A stretch of 64,000 bases of DNA from Branchiostoma belcheri (lineage: Eukaryota > Chordata > Leptocardii > Amphioxiformes > Branchiostomatidae), in assembly GCF_001625305.1 (NCBI RefSeq), contig NW_017804254.1, positions 1,089,434 through 1,153,433 on the forward strand, written 5' to 3'. The notes beneath the pieces are model-generated. The model did no database searches, was not told the origin of the DNA, and was given only the letters and a program-made list of their open reading frames with translations. The translations under genes were made by a program, and so were the position numbers. The stretch's first letter is position 1, and each line of letters opens with the position of its first letter. This document shows positions 33,801 to 46,300 of the stretch, one piece after another.

Positions 33801-35742
33801 AACTAAAATTCTAGACAGAAATTTTGCTTGCAAGGCAATGCTCAGTCTTTGACAGAAATATTGGAGTGCTAAGTGCTTTAATGATCATTCCCAGTGTTCT
33901 AGCCAGCGTCCGTCTTTCCGTCATTTGACAGAATTTTGCCACTCAAGATGCTCCTACTGAAAATGTTGCTGAAACCATCATCTTTGATGGACAAAACTCA
34001 GTGTGTAAAGATGTGGAAAGAGTTGTCATTAAACTAAGCTTAGTCTACCAGCCAAAAAATGCAGGAAGTAGTGTTTTAGAGGGTTGTGATTTTCAACTAT
34101 CACGGTGGAGCATGCCCCCGGACCCTCCTATAGGGTCGTTGTGTCACAGGAGCTCTACATGATGTTACGTCAAACAAAACTAAAATTGACATGATGAAAA
34201 ACAATTCAAGCTGGCTAGAACCTTGATCATTCCACTCGCTTGTTTGAACAGGTGTTAGATGTTTTCCTCTTCCTTTGTCAAACAGCTTCATTCCACTCAA
34301 CTCAGTTACCTCAGGTTCCTCCCATCCCTTGTTGGCCGGAGCATCCTTGTCTTGGCCATCTTCATCCAGGGATGAACCTTGCTTCTGTCTGTTTGATACA
34401 AGCAGAAGACGATGATGAAGAGACAATTTTACACAGAGGGAGAGAAAAGACAAGGTAGAGCATTATAAATCTGCACCTTACGAAAAGAAGACAACATAAG
34501 GAAACACACTAAATACTCCTGATGTTTGGGTATTTACTAGTACATGCACCTCTTTTTGCTGGCCAGCATCTCCAGACTTTGGTAGACCAAGGTGTACAGC
34601 AGTTCCACCTACAGTAACACAGGCAAAATAAAATGACGAGATATGAAAAGTGGGTTTGGGAGACAACTGACAAATGGTCCAACTATTCAACAAAAATCAA
34701 TATCATTTCACTATACATGTATATCAAATTAAGTATGTTTTTAAGATGCAATTTTAATTAATTAACTAGAAAGGTAACATTTGCAAAGCAAATGCATAAT
34801 GTTTACCTTCGCATATGGTCTGCTCTGTTAATTCTTACTCAAACACTTTCATATATACTGTCAGACAGGAGTCTAAATCCCTCCTGCTATAAAATTGCAA
34901 CATGATGTGGACCAACACTAGTTACCATGGTGACAGACGTCTGGTTCAGGTCATTGACCTTATTGGTTTGGAGAAGAAGAAGAGGAAACAGAAAAAAAAT
35001 GTTTTCCTTCAGTTAACATAATTAAAACAGGGAATATTCAGGTTGTCTTGTTGGCTGTACCAGGGAAAACATCAGAGTATGACTATGACTAGTATGAGAC
35101 AGTAATTTGATGCCTTCAGAGTTCTATACCATACCTTTCTACTGTAGACACAGGCAGACCCTTGGATGAGGAGAGCGGCTTCCACAAAGTTCATAGTGGA
35201 CAGGCCTCCATCAAAGGAGAAGGGAATGGTGTTCAGCTGTAAACATGGTGGAAAAGATCAGTTCATATCATCATCATCGTCATCATTTTTGAATTTCCTA
35301 CTGCACAAGTCATGTTGTATGTATGTATGTAATTTGGTTTTAGTAGTAGTCATCATGACATGAGAGAAAATATTACCCTAGGACTAGTATCGGGCCGTTA
35401 GCAAATTGCCTTCGGCAGCAAAGAGCCCTTCGCCCGCCTATCTAAATTACCGCTATTTGGGAGTTCAGCAAAGGGAGTCAAGGGACAGCCCTGGACCTCT
35501 TGTTTCTGAGCCGAAATTCTGCTCTGCCCTTACAAAATACGATACCACAGTTGTGATACTAGTAGTTAGGTTGACTCTCCATTTTTTTTCCTTTGAAGTG
35601 TCACTTCCAAACTGACCTCTTCCAAGTAGTTTTCCAGCTCAGACGCCAGGTTGACATCCCAGTTCTTGGTCAGGTCTTTGATCGGCTGGAGAAGGTGGGC
35701 GAACCGTTTGTCCACCGCGTTTTGCTCCTGTGACAGCGTCAT
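24806..35742 (-). CDS. NCAPH2: Condensin-2 complex subunit H2
   Basis: Eighteen coding exons, minus strand, in transcript order: 35742-35617, 35236-35135, 34608-34550, 34388-34310, 33763-33686, 32541-32465, 32054-31915, 31647-31573, 30542-30376, 29746-29665, 29137-29030, 28550-28497, 28220-28159, 27991-27943, 26712-26528, 25978-25880, 25398-25249, 24964-24806 (stop). All introns are GT-AG and every phase agrees, giving 616 aa (human about 605). The N-terminal H2 domain is clear: [18 protein letters not shown], then [21 protein letters not shown]. The middle has [11 protein letters not shown] and a basic KKRKLK patch (exons 10-11), and [15 protein letters not shown] (exon 13). Acidic linkers precede the C-terminal domain, with [23 protein letters not shown] and [10 protein letters not shown]. 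The protein links the condensin II ATPase heads and is nuclear, acting in chromosome compaction. A 5' UTR exon ends at 35906. Confidence 0.95.
25481..25715. mobile_element. Harbinger-type MITE, partial copy
   Basis: Keeps the right terminus (AACTAATTAAATTGGTGTGG then CC, followed by TTA) and interior words such as AGTCCTTTTCTTCCTAGTTG and TAAACCAGACTGG that are shared with the copies at 23.5 and 30 kb. The left terminus is lost. It lies in NCAPH2 intron 16, between exons 16 and 17. Confidence 0.65.
29226..29525. mobile_element. Fold-back element in NCAPH2 intron 10
   Basis: The left arm at about 29264-29345 (TTTAGATCCAACACAAAGAA, GTTCTCTCACC, TTTTGACCAGTC, GGTCTTCCTCAGTA) is mirrored at about 29440-29525 (TACTGAGGAAGACCAG, GACTGGTCAAAAGC, GGTGAGAGAAC, GTTGGATCTAAA). 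The terminal GTTGGATCTAAA unit is itself also inverted at 29237-29285. No target duplication is obvious. Confidence 0.7.
30009..30371. mobile_element. Harbinger-type MITE abutting an NCAPH2 splice donor
   Basis: A 363-bp copy with inverted ends GGCCACACCAATTTAATTTG, mirrored on the right, and TTA target duplications at 30006-30008 and 30372-30374. The NCAPH2 exon 9 donor GT is at 30375-30374 on the minus strand, so the element begins at intron position +5. Confidence 0.85.
32218..32420 (+). mobile_element. tRNA-derived SINE, second family
   Basis: A box-like GGCTAGTGAGTAGAGTG and B box-like GAGTTTGATCCCTGG have tRNA spacing, and are followed by an unrelated body (GTACATAGTGATTGCATAAC, GAGGTGAGCTCCGCC). 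It lies in an NCAPH2 intron. No cloverleaf survives as a functional tRNA. Confidence 0.55.
32728..33155 (+). mobile_element. tRNA-derived SINE, complete copy
   Basis: The head GTGGTGTAGTGATACATCAC with B box GGGTTCGATTCCGGGTC is tRNA-like. The body includes AGCTTCAGCTAGGGACGTCC, GGACGTTAAATGGAGGTCCC and AACCTTACAGTCTGGTCCCA. The tail is an AATAAATAAATG-type repeat. Related pieces are at 4707-5695, 46759-46990 and 50368-50515. Confidence 0.75.
33895..34220 (+). repeat. Dispersed repeat R2, copy 2
   Basis: Copy of R2 in an NCAPH2 intron: GTTCTAGCCAGCGTCCGTCT at the start, CATTAAACTAAGCTTAGTCT in the middle and GGAGCATGCCCCCGGACCCT near the end. No coding content is recognised. Confidence 0.6.
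34764..35020 (+). repeat. Dispersed repeat R1, copy 4
   Basis: The best-preserved R1 copy, in NCAPH2 intron 2. It has the head AACTAGAAAGGTAACATTTG, the GCTATAAAATTGCAACATGA core, GTTACCATGGTGACAGACGT and the GGAGAAGAAGAAGAGGA end block. Confidence 0.75.
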
Positions 35743-35749
35743 GGCTGGG

Positions 35750-36070
35750 ACTGAAAAAAACGTAAGTAAGTTACAGACTGTTTTGACACTTGGGAAGAGA
35801 GTGGGAGGGGGGCGTTCGCGCTCGATTGCTATTTTTTCGACGATCACATACCAGCAAAACAAGCACAAAACGGAGACCGCAAAGATAGAAGCCCTCAAAA
35901 TTTACCTGTCGTCGATTCGTCTCCCCGAGATCGTCTTTATATGGTCTAAAACTAGGGAGAAATGTCAGCCGCACTCGGAAAATCTCCACCACAACAAATA
36001 ACGAACTCAGACAGCTTTTCACAACTCCCGCGCTCTGAACAGGTCCCGGATGTTGCAACTGTCTCACACC
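35750..36070 (-). promoter_or_regulatory. 5' UTR exon and promoter region of NCAPH2
   Basis: The start-codon exon of NCAPH2 begins after a strong acceptor (T-run then CAG) at 35751, eight bases upstream of the ATG, so an upstream untranslated exon exists. A good donor, GACAG/GTAAAT on the minus strand, ends such an exon at 35906. The DNA upstream of it is richer in CpG than the introns and probably holds the promoter. The transcription start is not visible. Confidence 0.55.
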
Positions 36071-37440
36071 GCAGTTTGGCGCCGGGGCATGGTTGCGAAA
36101 TCAGCCTTTGAGTAATCTCCAAGCAGATGTTTAGGTGGCCGCAAAAGACAGTCCATCGGCCAGACTGTATCCATTTGCCACCCATTAGATTAATGTTTGA
36201 GGATATTACTACTAATTATTGCAAAAATATATCTGTTTCTTTCCTCATGATAATGAATTAACCGCCCCTGCGCCTAAGGGACTATAATGAATATTTTTCG
36301 GACAGACAGATTGTTTTAAAAAGTTTTTCATTGTAAAAATAACAAAAGTGGCTTGCCAGACTGGTTTTTTTTTTGTCATCTGAGGTTGATGTTTCAAAGA
36401 CGAGGACTCAATGTTTTTGCACACATTTAGAGTTATCATTGCACACCTGTTCTGGTTCATGCCTACCCAACAGGTTGCCAACTACAACTACAAGTGTAGC
36501 TTGTTATATATAATTGAATACAGGGAAGGGGAGATGAGAATGATTTGTATACAAAATATGAAGAGAGTAAATAAAATCTAAGAAAGTAAAATCGTCTTGA
36601 ATAGAGCTGTGTACCGGTACGCAGTACCGATACTGTACCGGTAAAATTGATTAGGTACAGGTCCAAAATACCTAATCCCTCAGTACCGGTACTGTACTTA
36701 AACAATTTCACACCAATTTTATGCCTATTTGTGACCTCAAATGTGTAAATAGCTGGTTAACAATGGGTCCCTGTGTAAGGACAGTGTGTTCATGAAAACA
36801 AAAACATATATATAGCCTATATTTTATCTGAGCATTCGCCATAAACAAAGAATAAACCTTAACTATCAAGTTTATTTATGTTTTTTTTTTGTTATTGAAG
36901 GAGTTCAGAAGAGCATATAAATTGGTCGAATTGTTCAGGTACAGGTTCAGGTCCGGACCTGTACCTAAACCTGTGTACCTGTACCTGTACCTAAAATTTG
37001 TTTAGGTACACAGCTCTAGTCTTGAACATATTTGAATGTTTTAAAAGTCAAACGCTTTCTTTAATGAGCAAAAAGAAAACGCATAATGATATAGAAACAG
37101 GTGGCCAGGACCAGAGGGAAGGGATTTTGTGATATTTTTTTCCAAAATGATATCCTGGCTGTCATTGTGAAATCCTAAGCAATGGACCAATTGACCAAAT
37201 TTGGGGATAGTTTGATTCACATCAAAGAATTTTCAACTTTATAATATGATAGGTGGACCCCTAATAAAGCATAAATAATATTTTCACCATTATCACATTT
37301 GAGCCATGAAAATTCATATGATTTAGCTGTATTATACTAGTATAGTACTTAAAATTTAATGGAAGTTGGTATTACTAACTTTGAAATTTGTTTTGGTTCA
37401 ATTTTGAGACAATTTAAACCTTCGACACCCCTGTTCAGAA
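36071..37440. other. Intergenic region between the divergent NCAPH2 and NAP1L1 genes
   Basis: About 1.4 kb with no credible coding signal. It contains a hAT-like MITE at 36602-37018 with a perfect 8-bp target duplication. The rest is AT-rich unique-looking DNA that may carry regulatory sites for either gene; I recognise none. Confidence 0.6.
36602..37018. mobile_element. hAT-like MITE rich in GTACC/GGTAC words (417 bp)
   Basis: Ends TAGAGCTGTGTACC and GGTACACAGCTCTA are exact inverses. GTCTTGAA flanks both sides (36594-36601, 37019-37026), a perfect 8-bp duplication as hAT elements make. Inner sequence near each end is built of GTACCGGTAC and AGGTACAGGT repeats. There is no transposase. Confidence 0.8.
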
Positions 37441-37538
37441 ATTTGCGTTAGTTCCATCCCGTTGGAAAGTGGTGGGAGCTGTACCCATGATGCAGTGCGT
37501 TGCCGCCATTAGTCCCAGGCCGGCGCGAAGTGAGGAAG
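37441..37538 (+). promoter_or_regulatory. NAP1L1 promoter / 5' UTR exon
   Basis: A GC-rich block containing GCCGCCATTAG and CCGGCGCGAAG ends at a strong donor (GAGGAAG/GTACGTGC) at 37538. The first coding exon of NAP1L1 begins with an acceptor at 43319 and has 28 untranslated bases before its ATG, so this is the best candidate for the upstream non-coding exon. The transcription start is not defined. Confidence 0.55.
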
Positions 37539-40500
37539 GTACGTGCGTGCGTGCGTCTGTGTCCGTGTGCCCCAAACCCTTACCTTAACAACCTCCAACT
37601 AACGTGTCAAGTTTACGTACCACCTGTAGAGTGTAACATAGTCTAGAAGCCGTAGTAAGTTATTGGGAAGTGTAGGTAAACGTGATTTGAGTGTGGTTGC
37701 CACTTGAAAATGTTGGGGAGGGGGGCGAGGGTGCGGTGGACAGATGAATGCATGTTGCATGACGCCATGTAAGACTGGACACCACGTGTTGCCCTGTCCA
37801 GGAAGGCCTCAGGACTGACCAACGGTGTAGATAACACGACTTATACCGTAACTTTGCTGAAGGAAATACTGTGAGGTGCTTCGGTCTAACCAAAAGTGTT
37901 CAACCATGCCCATGTGATTTTGTGACGAAATTTATATCGTGTTGCTACATACATGTGAAGCATATTTCCAGATAGTTCTATACAGACATAGCCCATACCA
38001 TTTATCAAGCAAAAAAAGTTTCAAGTGAACCACACTGTGATCAGTCTTAGTGATGATTTGAGTTTGATGAAGACAAACGATACTGAAACTAGCATTACGT
38101 GTATACGTGTAGGAGTAACATGCCAAATATTGAATATTTAGTGATTCTAACGTTACATTCAGATGATTCTTACAGTTGAAATTTGAATTCTGATAGTGAT
38201 AGAGCAGATTGGTGCTTCCTGGTGATAAATACCGCAAAAGTGCATAGTACTCAAACAGCTTGAGTCTTTAATTTATTTGGGCGTTTCTTTTTGTTCTGGT
38301 ATGTACCGGTAATTGTTACATAATTTTACATGCCGGTCATTTTATAATTATTCATATGAAAGCTTGTCCATTTAGATCATTTATGTTAAGTAAACTTAAA
38401 GTGTAACTTGCTGTTCACATAACGCACCAACCAACATGCCTGCAAACAATTCTCCGTTATAACAGACTTGTCAAACAACTTGAACTTAGAAATGGTACTT
38501 GTAACTACAGTTGTACTTGTAGAAGCTTCTGTACTTACAAGTACCATTTCTGTCTCTCATTCATCAAATCATTGCTACCGTCCATTTAAATTTAGAGTGG
38601 GGAGCTAAAAGACCTCACCATCTATCTAATACCTTCCTATTTGATATGACTGGATTGGGAAAAATGCACACCTGTTGCAGAAGTTTGAGATTCCAAATAT
38701 GTAGATGTCTGTGTCTGTGTTCTTTAAAGCACCCATACTGCAAACCCATATAATGTAAATATCATAATGTAAATGCTCATCTAGTTTTAAAAAAATTTTG
38801 TTCATATTTAGATTATGGAATTTGATAGATATTACTGGATGGATCCAGTTTTGACGAGTAAGAATGACTGTAAAGATAGTAGCAATCAAGTTTTACTGCA
38901 ATGTTATGGGCTGATTTGAAGAGTATTTTATAGTCAGTCTATGTTACAAGTAGAGGTTAAGAGCAGTATGAAATGGTTCACTTAGCTGATAGTCATCAGA
39001 GGTACTCAAATGATGTAGCGAGTGAGGAGGTTGGTGTATTTTTAGATACCCTTGGGTGTCTGACCGATCTTTGCATGCCGGCCTAGTAAGAAAGTCGGCC
39101 CTCCGGCTATGTTATCACCATTCACTGGAAATGTTCATCTGCTCAAAGGCCAAAATGCCCCTATCTCATTTCAATTGAATGATTTGACCCAAGTGCAGCA
39201 TTAGAATCCTGAAACACAGTTTCATTCATACATATAGATTATGGAAGCGACTTATAGATGTGACAGTTATCTTTCAAGTAAGATAATGCAAGCTGATTTT
39301 ACGGCATCAGTATTTTAAACCTACTTTTTACAATTTAGGCATTTTATATTGTTACATTGTTTTTGAAACTGTATAGAAAGCAATGATATGCAAAATCTTT
39401 TACATTTCATTCCATATGTTATAACTTATGATGTAAGTTAAAACATTATTTTTCACGTTGTACAAATGTAGAATTCCATGGCAGGACTGGAAATAAATAC
39501 ACCTGCTTATGCAAGTTAGTGCAGGTAATACCGGTATTGGAGCTGTGAAGGCATTGTACTGGGCTGATACAGACTACAAATATATGTGGATGTTATTTGC
39601 TTAATTGACTAGTACCACCAACAAAGTATAAAACAAATAATGGCAATGTTTTCCGAACAGTTTTTTGCATGATTGGTACATATACTTCCTAAATTATGAG
39701 TGGTGCCGGTCATTTTCAAATCTACCTGCACCCGAGTACAGGAATGCAGAAAAATGTATTTCGAACCCTGCATAGTCCTCGGGTCTCTTTTTTACTCAAA
39801 ACTCATTAAAAAAGATGCACCCAAAATGATGTCAGGTCAAAAGAACACTGAGAGTGCTGAGATGGAGTTAGACCATTATATTAGTACTGACTACTGAAGT
39901 CGATTACTGGGAGAGTGCGGCGAATACAAACCAACCAGGACTCAAAAATACCACCTGTGCAGATTAGTAAGTGCAGGTAAAATTGGAGCTGTGCAGGTAT
40001 ATTTCTGATGTCTACCTGCACCAGCCCATGTTTTGATATCTTGGATTTTTCTTTTCTACACCAATTAGTTACCTGTACCGGAGTAAAGAGTGAAATGGTT
40101 TTTAAATGGTTACCAGCTAGGTCCAAACTTACTTTTCTGGCTGGGCGATGGAAGTATTCTTACATGTTATAACCTGTACCAGGTGTGCAGAAACAAAGTA
40201 TTTCCAGTCCTGTCAGTATTCATCTGTTATGGATGACCTGTGCTGATGGCACCATCAGACTCCTGACAGTACTTTATCAAAGCCAAATGAGTGTTGCCAT
40301 GGTGATATCATTACCAGATCCAATTAGGACAAACTCTTCTTGTACCCACTCCATAAGGGGTTTTCAATGACTTTCAACTGTGCAGTTTGCAATTTTCCCT
40401 AAGGTACTATTACTATTTTCCAGTTCTTGACTACTACATGTATGTTGCAATATGAGCTGTTTTCCCCTGGCCTTTGTTGGAGACAGCATAATATTGGTTG

Positions 40501-43319
40501 CTCAAAAGTCAAATCCTTTTAAGCCACTACATGTACTCTATGCTTGTTGAGTGTAGCAATTTTGTTCTAAAAGTACTTGGTCACTCAATAATTTTATTCA
40601 GCTGTTTTTCAGGTAGTTATACATTTTTTTACTACTCTGCCAGGATCAGTTTTTCTTTAAAATTGTACCTAATAACACTATGACTACTTTAAGTTTTATT
40701 TTAGTGTAGAGCAGAAGGACAGTTGTCATACTGTATACATCATGTACATGAAAATCATGCTTTTTTTGCTTCACTTTCATATTTGCGGTTTTCGTGGTTA
40801 CTTCTGTACCCCAAACATATCATTACTGTGAACAGATAATTCGCCGATTTTCTTTTTGCTACACCTGCCACCATTTTTCTCAGACCACGAACTTTTGGTG
40901 CAAACGTAAAGCAATTTACATATGTATATATATCTTCAACTTGACATAATATACTTGCAGATTTGCTAGTAATACTTTCAAATCCTTATCTCTGTGAGGT
41001 TGAAACACTTCCAGGCAGAAAGGATCTACATGTAGCAGGGTAGACGTGTCTTGCATGAAGATTCCCTGGGGTGATTCTGTTGTAGATCTAACTTGAATGT
41101 TTTTGAATGTGGCATATGATTGTGTGCCATTACTGGCTGTCTGTCCCAGGTGCCAGTACTGTAGGCTGTTGACCCAAAAGGACCCTACATAGAAGGGGGC
41201 CACTCTACTTAACGTCTGATGAACTATTCATACCTCTCTCAGGGATGATCTTTCAGAGGAGAAAACTTCTGGCAACCTTCCATAAACCTATTGAGCCATA
41301 CTTCTTTTTTTTTTGACTGCCAGAAGTCAGTGTCTGTTCTGTTAAACATGATGACATATATTTTTTATATAATTTTTCTGCATTTAGAAATTTGCTAGCT
41401 TTGCAGTACATAATGTACGTTTACTAAATGATACTATTTGAGTCAGTAATTTTTTAAATTACATCTTGGATCATCATCAACAATCAGTATGTTTGAATGA
41501 CTTTTTAAAAATTTTTTTGTCTAATAAATTCTATGTGCACTAAGTGTTTCCGCTATTTACATGTATACATGTCTGTATGTGGCCTGCAGTGTTATGTATG
41601 TTATTACTGTCTGGTAAGTGTTAGAGAAAGCACCTCGTTATGTCTCGTAGTGTCAGTACACATGCATGAAAGCTGAAAAAATGTCTTGTTAAGTCCTTGC
41701 GAGGTATAAACACAAAGCTTGAAATTGACTCCATGTTTCTCTTCCTGGAAGGCATCTTAACCCCGGCATATCCTTAGCCACCTGCAAAAGATCAAAGTCC
41801 AAGATTACATTCACTGGCTTACTTCAACTTGGGGCTCATGACCCTTGTCATGCCATGCAATCTTCAACCAATTTTTCAAATGGAGTTGTTGCATATTTAG
41901 AAAACAGCTGTTGGAAAGATTTTCCTGGCCAACGAGTTTATTATACAATCTCAATCCAGGGCTTGAAATCCTCTTTTCTGCATGCCTGTACTGGTAGAGG
42001 TAACAGTACACACTGAAAATTTCCAGCACCAGACAAATTTTACAAATGTACCTGCACCACTCAGAATTTAGGAAGTATGGATCATACTGTATTACTAAGA
42101 ACTGTTCAGAAATCACTGCCATTATTTTTTTTTTATTTGCCCTGTATAATGTATAAACCCAGATAGGACTAGTACAGTGAATCAGTACCAGTGCAGGTGA
42201 GGTGCAGTTAGACATCAGAAATACCCACACAGCTCCAATTTTACCTGCACTAACCTGCTTATACAGGTGGTATTTCGAGTCCTGCACCCTTCCCTGTACT
42301 GGGAAATATCCTTCAGACAAATACATGAACTTATTGTATCAATTCTATGTACCGACATTTCCTAGGAATATAACCCCATGTAGCTAACACAATTCACAAA
42401 TTAAGTTATGAAACCTTTGTGGTTTCACTAACCTCATTATCTTGTCAGCCTCCATGTCTTTGTGCTTCTATTCGGTTGATCTTGAAAACCCGACTCACTG
42501 TGGTATTACACATTCTTGGCTGACAGGTTGTTAGAATTAGAATTCTGCTACCACTGTACAAGGGCTTGAAGTATGTTTTCTGGCTACATAGACTGGTGCT
42601 TGTAACATTGATAATCACCTGCAACAGACAAGCTTTACGTGTACTACTCAGAATGTAGGAAGTACTGATCATCATAGTATAAACTGTTCAGAAACCATTG
42701 CCATCATTTTTATACTTAAATAGGTGGTAACAGTCAATATAAAAAAAACCACATACACCTAAATGTATATTTAAACTCAGTACATGTCTCAGTGCATGTT
42801 AGGTGCAGGTAGACATCAGAACGACCTGCACAGCCCCAATTTACCTGCACTAAGGTACATGAAATTATGCATCCAGTACTAGTATTTCTTGCCCTGGTAT
42901 TCTGTTTGTATATAATGCTTTGATGTCCACAGATTATTTGAAGACAGTAGAGTGACAGGAAATGAGGGGGAAATGATATAACCACAGATGAGAGTGAAAG
43001 GAAATAGAGTTCAGAAGTGGTAGAATTAATACTACAATGTATTTGTCAATGGGGGGGGGGGTCATGGGGTGAATGGAAGAGGCTACTAATTCACATAGGG
43101 GTGTTTGTGATCTCTTTGTATGAGAAAATCTGATAGATTCTACATACCAGGTATTTCATGGAGTAATGAGATCCTTGAACTCTTGTATCACTTGTATTTC
43201 GTTTCAATGACGAACAGACCAGCAAGGTGTGTGTATTGATATTGTATATGTATTCACATGTGCGCACATACAATGTAAGATCTACCTTTTTAATGATATC
43301 CTGTCCTCTTCTTTGCCAG
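37539..43319 (+). other. NAP1L1 intron 1, repeat-bearing
   Basis: A 5.8 kb intron between the 5' UTR exon and the start-codon exon. I see no exon in it. It holds several related short repeats carrying words such as CAGGTAAAATTGGAGCTGTG (39480-40060, 41965-42290, 42560-42890). The 171-aa minus ORF at 41811-42326 lies on one of these repeats and shows no family motif. Confidence 0.6.
41965..42890. repeat. Dispersed repeat R3, two adjacent copies
   Basis: Two related stretches (41965-42290 and 42560-42890) share AGGAAGTA..GATCAT, GGTGCAG.TAGACATCAGAA, CTGCACAGC.CCAATTT and TACCTGCACTAA. Further copies are at 39480-40060 and 45130-45430, all in NAP1L1 introns. No coding content. Class unknown. 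Confidence 0.6.
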
Positions 43320-43347
43320 GTGCTCTGGTTGACAATCCAAGAGAAAC

Positions 43348-46300
43348 ATGGCAGACCAAGACAAGTAAGTACCACCATGACGCACCATTCTGTGCCCTCC
43401 ATTCTGAGGTGTTCCTGATGATATGTCCTGATCCGTGTAGAGTTTCATCAGGTCGGCAGGTCATAGGGTATTATCATCGATGGTACTTTGTACACAACCA
43501 ATACCAATTATCTGCCAGCGTTTCAGTTAAGTCAGTCAGTCGGAAGGTACTGCTGTTCACTTGATCTTCACGGTATCATTTAAATTTCACGTCCTGAGGA
43601 AAATGGACATGTTCACAGTGGCAGCAAGAGCAGGGAGGGGGGTAGAAGACAATAATTATTGATAAAAGTAATGACAAGTTCTTGGTACAAAAGTGACCAT
43701 GAAACCCTTGAACATAAAACTACAGTGAAAAAAATCAGGAATTACAGTAATTTGTATTGGTTGTGTACAAAGAACCTTTTGGTATCCAATGTCTTATGAT
43801 ATCAAAGAAGCGCTATTCTGTTCTTAAGTCGTAGTTGACAAAACAGTGTTGCTCATGATAAAACATGGATGTATAGCAAGATACAAGTATAGGGTATACA
43901 TATAGAACAGGCCTTGGGAGAACACGATCTTTCCCTGTATGTGCCACAGCTGTACATCACTACCAGTTCTCTGATTTGGCTGGCCCTTGCATAGTGATTG
44001 TCATTGCCTTGCCCTTGGAATAAGCATGTAGCTGGGAATAGACTTTCTGCCCAGGCCCAAATGAACCATTACGCACAAATGTTCACCAGGGCAGGTTCAG
44101 AAAACGTTACAGGGCAGGGAAACCTGTCATTCTCGGAGATACAAATTTGGATGGGTGCTGACCATAGAAGGATTTGAGGCACCCAAAAGGGAAATTTGGA
44201 TAATGGATCCATTAGGAGATCAAAGTTATCTTTCCTCCAGACTTTCGGCACATTCATTTCCTTTTGGTATCACAAATGAACCTTAATATCATCTGAGCTT
44301 GAACGTATCTGTTCATCAAATGGTATTTTCTGGGAGCTTGACTCACAGACAGATTTATCCGAATACCGGTAGTATAGACCTTACAAAAATAAGGTTTTAG
44401 AGGTCGTCTTTTAGAAGCACACTGGCAAAGTGGACTGTGCCTGTGCAAAACTGGATTTCTCACAATTTTCATTGCATGTTTGGTCAAGGTTGCATCAGAA
44501 TTTTGCCCATTACTAGCGATATCTTTTCTGGCACAAAATTTGAAAGTCTGTAGACAAAATGTCATCCTTGAATACGTGAATACGACCTTAAAAGAGAGAT
44601 TTTGTAGAAATGCTATGCACAGTATATTATGGCATGTAGGGACAGTACATTTTGCCAACCTGCCTCTTTTAACTACAAAGTACATGTACATTTTTTCTGC
44701 TGGTCTTTGTAAAGTTTGCACTGTGTTCCTTCAAAAAGGAAGGATTACAAAGAAGACTAGTACATGTACTGCATAATTAACCATTTGAAAATTACCTTAA
44801 TTTGGTTTATCCATAGTGAATTGACCAGCTGTGATGTTTGTTTGTATGTTTGTTGTTTATCTGTAGTAAAGTGACGAGTTCCCAGCCGCCCCCAGCGGAG
44901 GGAGATGACGGTGACGTTGAGGAGGTGGCTCTGGAAAGCGAGGACCCATCCGCCGCCGCGGCCGCCATGATAGCGCAGTCTGGCATCACCATAGGTCCGC
45001 AACATTCCAATTACTTTTTATCCTGTTGGCATCCATGCTAAAAGATTAATTTTTGTGTGGTTATTATGCAGTATTTCAAAATGATAATTGATGGCACAGT
45101 AAACTAAAACTGACCGAAGATGCAAAATTTTAAGATATGGCTCGAAATACTTTACAAATTTTACCTGCATCATTCAGGACTTAGGAAGTATGGATCATAC
45201 TAAAAATCTTAAGAAGCCATTGTCATTATTTCTTTTAAACATCATAGACTATCATCGATAACACTAGTCAATACAGCAGCTAATTAAAATGCCCATATAC
45301 TTACATTTGTATGTAATTATATAAACCTAGCTAGTACATGCACCGGTACAGGTAGACATAAGAAATACCTGCACAGCTCCAATTTTACTTGCGCTGACCT
45401 GCATGTACAGGTGGTATTTTGAGCCCTATAATATTTTTTAATCATTGAAAAATTAACCAAACCTGAAAAAAAATAAAACTGGCAATAATCTACAATCTGT
45501 GACAAGGGTTGGTCACAATCCAGTTGTCCTAACCAAATTAAAGTTGATTGAGTTTTGGATATTTATGATTATTTTGTTGTCTGTCCAGGTGACATCTCGC
45601 TGACATCACAGGCTCTGCAGAACCCACAGGTACTGGCCGCTCTACAGGACAGGTTAGGCAACATCATGGGACAGTCCTCCGGATACGTAGAAAAGTACGT
45701 ACATCTTCACAGCAGATTAACCCTTGTCCTGATGGCATTTTTTAGACAGTATTTTTCAATGATTTATCTACAATACTGTATGTGTTAGAGACAGGGCAAT
45801 GCATATTCCCATCAATTTATTGTAATCAGGTAGCTGTCCCATTATCATTCACTTTTCTGTGCCTGGAAGATGGCTGGATTCTCTTAAAATCTCTGGAAAT
45901 AAAATTGTCTCATGTGTACGGAAATGGGGCAGGTTTTAAGGTGCCTGTTTCTGTGTTGGCATGATGAATGTTTCAATATAGACTGACTGGGTTGTGGAAA
46001 TGTCACATAGAGGAGAAAAGCTGTACAAACGATGGAAGGGGGAAACGTAGTACTAGTACTGTTTTACACCCCACTGTTACCCTGTACACAGGGAGGGGTG
46101 ATCTCCACTTACAAGTGTGGTTACAACATGATGGCCTAGCTATAGAAAACGAAAGAGGTCCTTGCCAAATTCTACTGCCTGTAGCGTACATATGGCTACT
46201 ACGTGTGTATTATTATGGCTGGTTGTTTGGCTACTTTGCATGGCATTTCCCCAGTTTTGCTGTGAATAAAAAAAACACATAGCTTGGTGACCCTTAGTTT

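Noticed and set aside
35566-35898. Minus ORF extending upstream of the NCAPH2 start codon
   Set aside because: A strong acceptor sits eight bases before the ATG, and the upstream residues do not resemble the family. They are 5' UTR intron.
41811-42326. Minus ORF of 171 aa in NAP1L1 intron 1
   Set aside because: It lies on repeat R3 and intron DNA, with no domain, no splice partner and AT-driven composition.
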